NCBI GenBank assembly: GCA_964247055.1
Contig: OZ176050.1
Span: 7,192,001 to 7,256,000, forward strand
From: Paragordius varius
Lineage: Eukaryota; Nematomorpha
Length of the DNA: 64,000 nucleotides
Direction: 5' to 3'
Part shown: positions 27,867 through 39,200 of the stretch, piece by piece
Layout: every line of letters begins with the position of its first letter
How positions within the stretch are numbered: position 1 is the stretch's first letter
The notes under the pieces: model-generated
What the model was told of the DNA's origin: nothing
Databases searched by the model: none
What the model saw: only the letters and a program-made list of their open reading frames with translations
Position numbers and translations under genes: made by a program

Positions 27867-30800
27867 TTATAGGTCCTTTTTGTAACGCGTATTAGTAACG
27901 CGATAAATGATAGTATCTCCGGGATTCATGTGCCATAAAGCAACTGCTATCGCATACACAGCCAATATGAGTATAAAACTTAACCAAAAAATAATGTTGA
28001 AAACTGTGGCATAATTTCCTGGTGTAGGTTTTGTCAGGGTGGACATGATGCGACTTAGTTGTTCCTAAATATAAAAAATATATAAAAGATATTAATATCA
28101 AATAGAGAAAATATTAATAATACAGCACTGATAAGTAAAGTTAATTGACTATTTTATACGCAAGATCAAGAAATGGTTAATTGTTAGATTATAAATAGGT
28201 AACCGGACACATTATAATTATAAAATTATTATAAAAAACTTTAAAAATGAAAGGATATTAATAATTACACAATTATATTCTTATTTAGGATATTCAGTTA
28301 AAACGATTCGCCTAGCTAAATAAACAAAAAGCAATAAAACATGTTTATTAATATAAATAATTTTGTGAAGAAGAGCTTTATAGAAAGTAACCTACATTTT
28401 AAACAGAATCTGTTTTTTTTAAATTAAAAGCAAAAACAAATTAAATGCAAACAAACTTATGGTCCCTACAATATAATTTGATGAAGCTTGCAAACGAAGA
28501 ATCGACATCCATTCATAATTTAGTTTAGCTCGAAAATTCTAAGATACCCTACGATTAACAATTTACCACACCTAAGAGCCCATGTGATAATTTTTCTGGG
28601 GATCGAAAGCGCGTTCCATGTCAAGAAATGTATAGTATAAAGTGATTTTAAAAAGTGTGAATGTTTTGTCTTAATGTAAAAATAGTGTCGATTTTATTTT
28701 TATTTGATTGGATCCCATATTATTTCATATTTGTTGTGAGTAAGATTTATGGAATATTACTTTTACATATACTTAGAGTAATTTTATTGGCCGATATTTG
28801 AGCAGGAGAGTGTCCTTTTTTATAGTTGGGTATAATAACATGGTTGTTTTTTCTCCAGTCTGCTGGTATTTTAATATATCATTATGTTGTTGCGAGATAT
28901 GTGTTTGCTGATTGGGTATTATGTAATTTTAGCATGTCCACGTTTAGTTTTTTGACACAGAACTCGTTTTTGATGCCGAAAGAATTTGGCCTCTTAAGCG
29001 TCAAATTATTGATGAATGGCTATTAACTACAATCATGCTTATGCATCAAACAACCAGAACCCAAATTAAAACACATTACGGACTAAGTAAATGTTTTAAA
29101 ATAAAAAATGAACTCCATCAAGGATCCTATTTAACCTATCCCTGTTTTATGTTATTTTGGAAGATATAAATAAAGACATTACAACAGTCATGTCGCACCA
29201 AATAGTTTATGTCGAAAATGAATATAATAACATGGACATGAGAAGCGACCTCATATCGAAAATTGGCCTGTAAATAGACTTACAACAAACTAAAAAAACC
29301 TAAATAATATCCAATAATTCCACAAAAATCAGCGCTTATCTAAAATAAAATTTCTAAAATTCAGTGCGCTGTAATATTTGTTCTTTATGGTTAAAAAAAT
29401 ATTTTTTTAACTTTAATCAAGAAAATATAATAAATAATTTGTATTGTTTTAAAAATAACTATATAATTTTCCAAAAGCAGCTTCAATTAGGTTTTGGAAC
29501 CGGAACCATCAGCTTTTATTCGCAACCGTTTTAAAGACGAAATTGGGCAGTTTTTGAACGCAAAACCGCGGCCAAATTTGTTTCATATATAGTATGGATT
29601 ATATAAATGATATCAACCTTTCTTTTTATTGGGTTTATGTTTATACACCTATTTACCATCAAAAAATCAAAACGTCGAGAATTTTGAAAAACAGAACGGA
29701 ATCAGAACTATTTGTTAAAGTTAATGTAACGGAAATCAAAACGCTTTTCTTGCAAAAAACAAACCTGGCACAAAAACGTTCCGGATGCAACCCTGGATTT
29801 TACTCTTTAATCAATAGTATAAACGCAGTATGGAAAATAATTGACGAGTACAAATTAAATCGCAAATTATTATTCCCTTACAATTGCGTAAATAAAATAA
29901 ATATTTATTGAATTACCGATTAATACGGTTCTAAATCCAAATTTGGAATCGGTTCTTAACCAAGATAAACTAAAGATAACATATCTCAAAAGTCATAAAG
30001 TTAACAATCCATGTCATTTGATTATCTCCGGAATATGTACAAATATAAAACTATTACTCACCTAGAAAGTATTTTCTGGTTAGAATAGGAAGACCTAAGC
30101 AAACATATCATAAGAATATTTTGAAATTAGGATGGCTATCTTGGCACACGTAAATAACTCAAAACTTTAGCACAAACAAATTTAGGAAAATACAGAGAAA
30201 AACGTAATTGTTATTTTGGATTTTAAATGAATAAATTTACTGCGTTTTAGATACAGAAAACATACATATTGATTAGGAAAATAAAAACAAAAACTAATTT
30301 TAAGCATTTTTATATTCGTAAAAATTATTTATATATGAAACATTATAATTAAATCGTTGCAAAATAATGAATAAGATTAATATCAATAATTGTTTTAATT
30401 AGCTTTGAAATAGATTAATTTAATTCAGAAATTAAAATTTCGTAATAATATATGGATTTTGAGAAGCGTTGAGTATAAATAGCATTAAGATAACTTTTAG
30501 TTGAAACTATTTTTCTGTAATCAAAACACATGATTAATATTGTTTTATTATAATGATGGAAAGATATATATACGAATTTATATATAATAAATATAATTTA
30601 GTATTTTACTTCAAAAATTAATTATATTTCTTCCATCTACTGCAAAAATAAATTATTTTAAAATATAGGATGCCAGTTAAAAAAATCAAGATATTAGGAC
30701 TAGTTTTTTTAATAAACTCTTAAATATTTTTCCAATATTTTTTCACATCAAAAGATTCAAACTACCATATAATTATATAGAGTGGAATCTTGACCCAAAA

Positions 30801-32448
30801 TGTGAGAATATTGCTCAACAAGCTCATTACGACTCTTTGAAAATTATAATTGATATATTAAATTTCATTCAGTTTAAAAATTATACTTCTGCTTAAAACA
30901 AATAAGAAAGATTATATATTTCATTTTTTTACTTTCTTAGCTTAAAATCATAAAATGCTATGCCTCAATTCAAACGGGTATTAATTTGAAAACTAGCATC
31001 TTTATTGAAAATTAGAAAGGTACAAAATCATGATCATGAGCGAATTATTTATAAGAATCGAAGTTTAATGTATGATTTTATATTAGGATTAATTAGTACT
31101 TCAATATACTAAAAGCAGCTGACTGCTCAAAATTTTAACACCCATTTTTCGGATTTTAAAGGTGATATATCAAAAAACACATCAGAATGCAAAAACTATA
31201 TATTGTTACATTAGACAAAAACAACTTTCGCTTCAATATATGAGGAGGAAAAGATGGGCTTAGATACAAAATCTATAATTCAAAAACTACTTTAGTCATA
31301 TAAAACATGCATTTTTTAGTCATTTTTTTCCTTTAATAGAAAGACTTTGGTAAATATAATAAGTATCGTGAATTCAGAATTTGAAGGTAAAACTAAAAGC
31401 TTCAAAATCTTAAGCAGGGACTTTTGTTAACCCATAAACATTTTCTAAAAGATATCAAATTTTTCATAAAATAACCGACTGTTTTATCTTACCATTGTTG
31501 GACAATCACCCAACATGCAAAATTATTATTTTGCAAGTAATAAATACGTAATCAATAGTTTTTGTAAAAGGATTAAGATCCGCGATATGTTAATCGATTG
31601 ATTACCTCGCATATATCAAGAGTTGTTAAAATCGTATTAAATTTAAATTTTTATGAGAACTTGTGAGAAATCATATGGTGTTAAAAGCATTGTTGCGACC
31701 AATTCAGACCGTTTTAAACAAAACAGCATTTAAAGATTTTTTTAAAAGAGTCTTATTATAAATATATGACTATAAATACATTTTTACTATAAACTTATTA
31801 TATAACAATTAATATCATACTTGATGTATACGATCATCATTAACCGGGGCATACTCATATTCGTATTCTACTTGACGCTTAATTTTATTGTTTACATCTT
31901 CATCACTGTATATATCAATGATGATAGCATTAGGACTAGATTGTGCATCAAACTAATAATTAAATATAAGTATTACTGGTTCTGATGGATCGGTTTTGTA
32001 GGTTAATTTAAATTCCGATGCTGAAAGATTGTTATGTTTCTTCAATTGATCTAATCTATCATTAACGTTAAGGAGGCTATCAACTATGGTAGACTTTAAT
32101 TTAATAAATGAAAACTTCTTTTTGATCGACCCAAATCCCTGAGGGCGAATTTAAAGTCGTATGATAAATGTTAATCATAATAGTTTTAGGATATTTTAAG
32201 GAGTTGTAATAGATAGTCTAAGTGTTAAAAAATGAAAACTTTGTGACAACATTCCGCATCATCTAAACCATAAAGGGTCAAAAGAAATTGATCTAAATTT
32301 TGAGCATAAATATTGTTCTTGATAATCAGATTATCTGGCTTTTTTACAAATTTGATTTGTAAACCTATTGATATTTATAACAAATAAAATTTATACCGTA
32401 TATTGAGTATCCAAATAATAAAATCACAAAACGTCCAAAATAATTCAT
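27867..32448 (-). CDS. ATP6AP2: ATP6AP2, V-ATPase accessory protein 2 / (pro)renin receptor
   Basis: Single-pass membrane protein of the endolysosomal and secretory pathway that helps assemble the V-ATPase. Exons (minus): 32397-32448, 32240-32364, 32116-32217, 31977-32093, 31821-31952, 27867-28064; phases agree, 241 residues. It opens with a signal peptide (MNYFGRFVILLFGYSIYG). The luminal part carries a basic furin-like site NNKIKRQVE. The C-terminus has one membrane span (from VFNIIFWLSFILILAV) followed by WHMNPGDTIIYRVTN, the family signature. Introns 1-4 are 32, 22, 22 and 24 bp; intron 5 is 3.76 kb and holds LINE debris. It is shorter than the roughly 350 residues of vertebrate homologs, mainly in the luminal domain, so that part is recognised by pattern and reading continuity only. 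Divergent with BCOR, 805 bp apart. Confidence 0.9.
28775..28870 (-). pseudogene. LINE reverse-transcriptase fragment
   Basis: On the minus strand, WRKNNHVIIPNYKKG and, one frame over, KYRPIKLL match the start of a non-LTR reverse transcriptase (W..a.viPI.KKG...YRPI.LL). One frameshift separates the two parts. Decayed; inside ATP6AP2 intron 5. Confidence 0.6.
28985..29170 (+). pseudogene. LINE reverse-transcriptase fragment, opposite orientation
   Basis: The plus strand reads HYGLSKCFKIKNELHQGSYL, a decayed form of the 'G.s..f.i..GvrQGdpLSP' block of non-LTR reverse transcriptases, ending in a stop. It faces the opposite way from the fragment 120 bp upstream, so the element was rearranged after insertion. 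Confidence 0.6.
29171..31820. other. Rest of ATP6AP2 intron 5, nothing recognised
   Basis: AT-rich. An open frame of 105 codons at 29594-29911 (+) has no stop-poor neighbours, no splice partners and no recognisable domain. Confidence 0.45.
31953..31976 (-). other. ATP6AP2: Ultra-short intron (24 bp), ATP6AP2 intron 4
   Basis: Minus strand GTAATA...TTATTAG, phase 0, between TDPSEP and FDAQSSP. Contains an in-frame stop. Confidence 0.85.
32094..32115 (-). other. ATP6AP2: Ultra-short intron (22 bp), ATP6AP2 intron 3
   Basis: Minus strand GTTTTCATTT...AAAG, phase 0, between WVDQKE and STIVDS; a retained copy gives a TAA stop. Its first ten bases equal those of intron 2. Confidence 0.82.
32218..32239 (-). 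other. ATP6AP2: Ultra-short intron (22 bp), ATP6AP2 intron 2
   Basis: Minus strand GTTTTCATTT...CTTAG, phase 0, between AECCHK and TIYYNS; a retained copy gives a TAA stop. Confidence 0.82.
32365..32396 (-). other. ATP6AP2: Ultra-short intron (32 bp), ATP6AP2 intron 1
   Basis: Minus strand GTATAA...CAATAG, phase 1, directly after the signal peptide (GYSIY|G). Confidence 0.82.
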
Positions 32449-33253
32449 CTCAACTAAAATGAATTTCTTTTCACCTTTTAACCGACACACAAAAGTGATA
32501 ATATTTTTTTTGATTCACTATTGGAAAAAATATTTTTATAAGGTTGTTTTTGTGTTTATAGATGCATACGCAAAACAAATATGTTTATTATATATTGTTT
32601 GCGAAAAAGAAAAAGAGGGAATCATATTTATATATAGTAGATATATAGTACTGTATTATACACTTGCTTATTATAACATTACATTTTATTCAATAGTATT
32701 TTATAATTGTAATTACATTGTATGGCACATTTTCAATATTATATTATTTTAAACCATTTTTTATTTGATTAAAATTAGAGATCAATCGCTTAATTTACCT
32801 TCCGCAGTTATTTATATACATCTAGAATTCACAGTATGAAAACAATTTTATTGACATATATGATTTATTGATAGATTAAAATGTATTTACGCTATTTATA
32901 CATGTCCTTCCCTATTATTAAATTTTTGGTGTGAAATTTGTCAAAACATGCATATAAATTTTTCGGCTACGAAATAATAAACTTAAATTATCCCGCTTTA
33001 TATGGAAAAATTTGCGTTTGAGCTACTAAAAATCAATATAGACATTTTATATTATGTACAATTCAACATTACTTGCGTATAGACATTTTTTCCATTTGTT
33101 AAAATTTATCATATTTGAAAGCGGCCCTAATTTATCTTATCATATCACTTAACTAATCCCTATAGTTTATTTTCAATTGTTAAAATATTGATTTGGAAGC
33201 TTTATAAAAATGCAACAGTTGGCAGAACTTGGGGTAAACTTTTCTTCAAATCC
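32449..33253. promoter_or_regulatory. Shared divergent promoter region ATP6AP2 / BCOR
   Basis: 805 bp between the two start codons, which point away from each other. It must carry both 5' UTRs and promoters. No TATA box can be singled out in such AT-rich DNA. The 97-codon frame at 32459-32752 (+) is low-complexity and not supported. Confidence 0.5.
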
Positions 33254-36200
33254 ATGAATCCGAATCAGTTTTATCCACAAATGGTAGCTTCGTTTAATAA
33301 ACATAATAAAAACTTGAATACTTCCAACATTATTGATTATGAACCCCTAACTACCTGTGACCCTAACATTAAAACAACTTTTTATTCAACATCGTTTAAC
33401 GACAATAATCAATTGTCAAATTCGTATTCAAGCTTTTTCCCAACCACACATACATTCAAAGGTTATGAGCACTATTTATCACCAAACTATAACAATTTGT
33501 CAAATTTTTATGCTAATCTTTATTCAAATTACAAGGAACAACAACAACAAAACCATCATCTAAATAATTTAGCATTACCAGCACATTACCATAATTATAT
33601 ACTACCGACTCAAAATCCCAATTATTATTATGGTTGTGAGAAAGGGGAAGACAAAGGTTTTAATTTGTTTAACACAACATCACCCAATTGTATGACCTTT
33701 GTTACTTGTACTAGTTCTGCTGTTAATAATACTAAAGATAACTATGGCAAACAACAAAATGATATTACAAGATATTCTAGTTCGAATACTTTTAATAACA
33801 ACCCAATCGTCCATCATGATGATGAGCGGAATAAACTGCATCGAAAAAAGATTTTTAACAAAAACCACATTGATCCAAAGCCAAAATCGCTAAATATGGA
33901 TAATCGTAATAATTTGGAAAAAATGAACAATCCTATAGGAAGCAATTCTCATGTGGATATGCAATTTAGCCCTAAAATGTCCGTCACAGAACATGAGAGG
34001 CATGTTATGCAAAACTCTTTGCCTTTTCACCCAGCTTTGATGTTTAATCATAATTCGCCCGGTAATTTTAATATCACGTCTATTTTACCAAATTTGCCTG
34101 GTCATTTTATAACTTGTACCAAGAATAATGAGTTACTACAAAAAACTGCTAATTTACCATATGTAAATCCAGGGGGCTTGGAAAAAACACCAAATTATTA
34201 TTCCCAACCTAACAGTAACAAAAGTTATGACTCAATACCAGCACATAACGCTTATAACTTTCCATCAACCAACAATCCCTATTGGTATCCATATCATTGT
34301 CAAATGCCACCTCCTCACTATTACAATTTTAATATGACAACTCCCAATTTAATGTCGAGTGCAAACAAACAATTTGGCAATAAAGGAGGTTTGAACTCCC
34401 ATTCTGAATATTGTGACAAGGGTGGTTTTTTGTCATCCATCATTTATTCCACTAATGCCGATAACAATGTAATTCGGAGTCAAGAAATTAAATATCCTAA
34501 AATTGGTTTGGAAGAGGAGTGTATGTTGCCTGATTCTCACAGGGAAGCGATAATTAATCCGACAATGACTTATGACCATCATATTCAACACATTACGACA
34601 AAAAACAACCATATAACGACATGTGATGCACAAAGTAGCAGCAATAGTAGTACACTTTATAGATTATTATCATCATGTGATAAAAAGAAAACAAAAGTTA
34701 GACCAAACGATTTTCCTTCTTATGCAAATAATGTATCATTCACCGATATACCCGGCTACTCTGAACCTAAAAATCTTCAACAAGGTATAAATAAATATAT
34801 ATATCCGAATACATGGAACTTTGCAATATGTAGTAAATCTTTTTTAAGCTTAAACTCGAAATTACATGTATGTATGGTATTAAAAATCGATTTTATTATA
34901 TATATATTATCGTTGGTTAGGTATGTAATATGTAATTTCTTACAATTATTTTATTGTTTATGTTATGATTATGAATGTATATATATAATATGTATTGTCA
35001 CATAAATTTTTAGTGTAGAACAAGCGCATCTTTGTCCATTATTATTATTATACATCATTTTTTGGATGTTAGTTAGTTAATACTTTTTTTATGAACACAA
35101 TTTAAATTTATAATTATCTAAAAAAATTTTCCTATGTTGTGAAAAATAGACTTTGTATATGCGCATACCTATCCATAAAATATAATTTATTGTGCTCAAT
35201 TAGTCAAATTAAATCAGAGATGGCTAATTTTTAATATATTTCTTCCTTAATCATTTGCGAAAGACTGCCCCTTAGGCCTATAAAAATTAGTGTAAAAATT
35301 ATATAAATATATACCATATTTTACTTATATTAATTTTTTAATTGAAATAATATTTTTAACTTTATTTTTTAGCGAAGGTTTATATATAAGTGGCATAATA
35401 TCATTTAGAGAAAATTTTTTACTATTATTAAATTGATTTTTTTAACGAACTCTAACAAATTATTTATTTGTTTGAATATGCTTTTTGGTTTTGTGCTTGA
35501 TACATGATGGTGACTTTAATATACAAAATGGATTTACACATTTCGAGAAGGTCATATTAAAATGTTAAATAACTTTGATGCAATATTATTAAATTAACCT
35601 ATGATGGTCAACCTTTAATAATATTGAAAAATTATTTACTAGCATTTAGGGAGAATATTTTTTATTTAATGATTTTATATCCATAATTTAAGTCTTACTT
35701 TATTCATTTTTTTAATATTTTAATAACAACCATCATTAATTATCGAATAATTTTTTAAACTTATTTAAATTGTTTATATGCGGATAAATTTTATTTATCT
35801 AACTGCTTCATTTGTTACCCAATGCATGTGGAGGGTCAATGACTTTATCTATCATTCTGTACTAATTTTTTGTTTTTTTATATGGACATAAAAGACAAAT
35901 TCTACCCAGTATAATTTTTCATGAATTATACCACATAAATATAACTAATATTAAAAAAATATATTGTAATGATTTTTATAAATTTTTTGTTTGGACCACT
36001 TAAGTATGATATTGTTAACCAATATTTATATAAGCTGGTTAATTTTTTTTATGCCTACATTTGTTGCATAAAATAATTTTACGTTTCATCATACTAATTA
36101 TACACATAATTTTTATTTAATACCTTTTTCTAACGGTTTTTATTGGGAACAGTTTTTTGTGAAATTGTATATTTTTCAGTCAAAATCTACATTTTTTCAT

Positions 36201-39200
36201 TCAAATTCAACATTTTTTTATCCAAACACGACATTTTATTTAGCAAATACAACTAATAATATTGCGTTTGCTTGAATAATGTTACTTTTGACTAAAAAAT
36301 GGTATAATATAAGGATAAAATTGGGACACTATGCTTGGACCTTAGATTAACATTTAAAATATGATTAATTATACGATTTCGCTTTTAAAATTAAACGATA
36401 TTTTATATTTATTTATTTATTTCACTGATATATATTATATCTCAATTTAGATGTTCAAAAAAATTAGATAAAATAGGGTTTATAAAGAGAATGAGATTAG
36501 TGCTGGAATTTGCCTGATGCAAATTAAACTTATTAATCAAGTAAAATGAAAAATATAATTTTATCCAATAATTTCTTACAGACGAAATAATGCAAAGATT
36601 CTAACTTTTTGGAAAATTGACAACATGTCAAATTTTAGTCCTAATAATAAATAATGAATTTTTATCTTATTTAAACTCAAATGAGTGTCATATTATATTA
36701 ATTTTGATAAATAATTTTAATCATTAATAAAATTGGCTTTCAGATATTTTAAAGTTACAAAAGAATTATTTAAATAGGAAATATACTAAAAAATAGATCT
36801 GTAGCTATTTTACGCTATAATATATTCATACACCAATTATATTGATATTGAAATTGTATTTTTTTCACATACATAATATAATATTTTTCTCATCAATCAT
36901 TAGGTGAGTATGCAAAGCAATTTAATTCAAACACATACAATTCACCGGAAACAGAACTGAAAGATATGCCAACTTTAAAACCCATAGTTTGCTTTCCGAG
37001 CCAAATTTTAACACCGCAAAATTCCAATAAAATTATAACGGACCATAATGTTTCGCTACATGATTTAAATATTTACAGCGGTTGTCAAAAACCAATTATA
37101 CCAGATAGCCCAAAAATTAGCAGAAAGAACACACCTGTCCCAGGGAATCATAATGACATTCAAGGCGAGAATATGAAAAATGTCGATACCTTAGAAATGG
37201 TGAAACGATCGAATCCTCAAACATTTGAGGCAAATAATTTTGAACAAACTAAAAGTACGGAGAATTCCGATAAGAATGAGTCCATAAATACGGATAATTT
37301 GAAGGAGACAAAGACTAGCGTACAAAAATCAGGGCCAGGACGTAAAAAATCTCTTGTTGCGCACCCAACGTTAAAAGTATATAACATTTACGGTTTTATG
37401 ATTTTGTTATCAAGGAAGTTTTTCAATCAAATATTACATTAGTTTACTAAAGATGGGCCCCATACGAGTTTTTAATATATGACATCAAAATATATTCAAG
37501 ATTGTGATATATTTTAGTTTGATTTCCACATATTTTCATTAATAAAATTATATTTCTAAATCTAGAATTCGACATTACAAACCCCAAATAACAAATTCAA
37601 CCATACAAAAGACGTTAAATCAGTTAAGAAACGGAAATTATCTATTTCAGATCCTTCAGGTGACAAAATGACCCTTCCCAAAAAGATTTGCCATGGAACG
37701 TTCATGAATAATAAAAAGAGACACGCTGATGAATCAAATGAATCTCAAAGCTCAAAACTATCTTTACCATGCACTCCTAACATAAATGTGCCGTCAAAGG
37801 CTAAAAATAGCACCATAAATAATGTCATGATTAATTTTCCAACAACACCAACAGTTTTTTCATATACGGAATATTCAGGTTTTTATAAATCTTTTGTTAT
37901 CAAATATATATTTTATGAGGTTCAATAGCAATATCATCTTACATAGAAATAGAAACAACATGCATAATTATTAAAATATTTAATATGAAAACACACACTT
38001 ATATATATATTTAATACATACCAACATTTATCATTAACAAATTCAAGGTTATGTCACTTCATTTTTTGGTCAAGAGTTTACAAATTTTGTATCTTTTGGA
38101 TTTTAATGCATTTTTTTGAATTGAATTCAGGTTCTGAGGATGATGAAACAGATTTGGAAAAACAAGTTACTGTCAATCCACAACAACGTATTGAATTGGC
38201 TTTAACTTCAGGTAAGCGTTTATATGACCCATTTGCCAAATCTACTATGCCCGTTCGAATACCCTTAGATTTGTTAATACTAAAGAATCAAACTTTCATT
38301 AACAACGATCATATTAAGAAGGAACATCAAACTTCCTCCATTATGGATTCGGAACGCCCTAAAAGCAAGAGAGGACGACCTTCTGCTAAACTAGATAATG
38401 ATACCAAAAAGAAAAACCATAATGACATTGATAAAGCTACAAGCAATGACAACTTAAGTAAAGATAACTGTGACATGGCTACTTCAATGAGTTTGGATGC
38501 TGCTTGTGAAAAAAGTAATTATTTTTGTTATGTGCATTTTTTCATCTTTTTTTTATAGCCAATACATTCTTGATATGAGGGATAATGGAATGAATAAATT
38601 AAATTTTTTTAAATATTATCTAAACCCAATAGTTTATAAATGAAAAATTTATATTTAGGTGATTAACCAAAGCCAAATACATACAAAAAAAATGAACATA
38701 CAATTTTTAAATCTATATAAATTATTTTAATACTATACTACTGTAATATATAATTTAAATATTTTTTTTGTATTTGTTAGAATTTATTGAAGACGGTATC
38801 GAACTCATCGATAAAATCTTGGCAATCGGTAATTCCACACTCTTTCATAGCAAAAAAGGTTTAAATTTCCTACAAACCAATCATTACCCAAATACATTTA
38901 TACAAGAACATTTACAGTTACACTTTGATCCCAAAGAAGAGACACAAACGATAAAAGATGAAGGGCTATTCGACTCACATCTGGGCACAAATAATGATTC
39001 CAAAAAACTTCAAACTTCCACCAGGATCCAAAATAAACGGCAAAAACTTAAAGTTTATTTGAGTAAACGTCGAAACTTTTTACGTAATAGCCGCACAAAA
39101 CAAACGCCTTCCTCAAATAACCAACAAACCCCTAAAACGAAAGTAATTAAATGTTATTTATAGCTACTATTTTATACATTTACAAAGTTTAATTAAGTAT

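Noticed and set aside
27892-28101. Minus-strand 69-codon open frame as a gene
   Set aside because: It is an out-of-frame shadow of the last ATP6AP2 exon, which encodes the membrane span and IIYRVTN tail.
29594-29911. 105-codon open frame in ATP6AP2 intron 5
   Set aside because: No recognisable domain, no promoter or splice partner, and AT-driven composition; could be a decayed repeat.
32459-32752. 97-codon plus-strand frame between ATP6AP2 and BCOR
   Set aside because: Low-complexity Ile/Tyr/Phe-rich translation of AT-rich DNA lying over the ATP6AP2 promoter.
33188-33253. Earlier start of BCOR at a TTG upstream of the first ATG
   Set aside because: No ATG in frame there; the first ATG at 33254 begins the Asn/Ser-rich region and is the simplest start.
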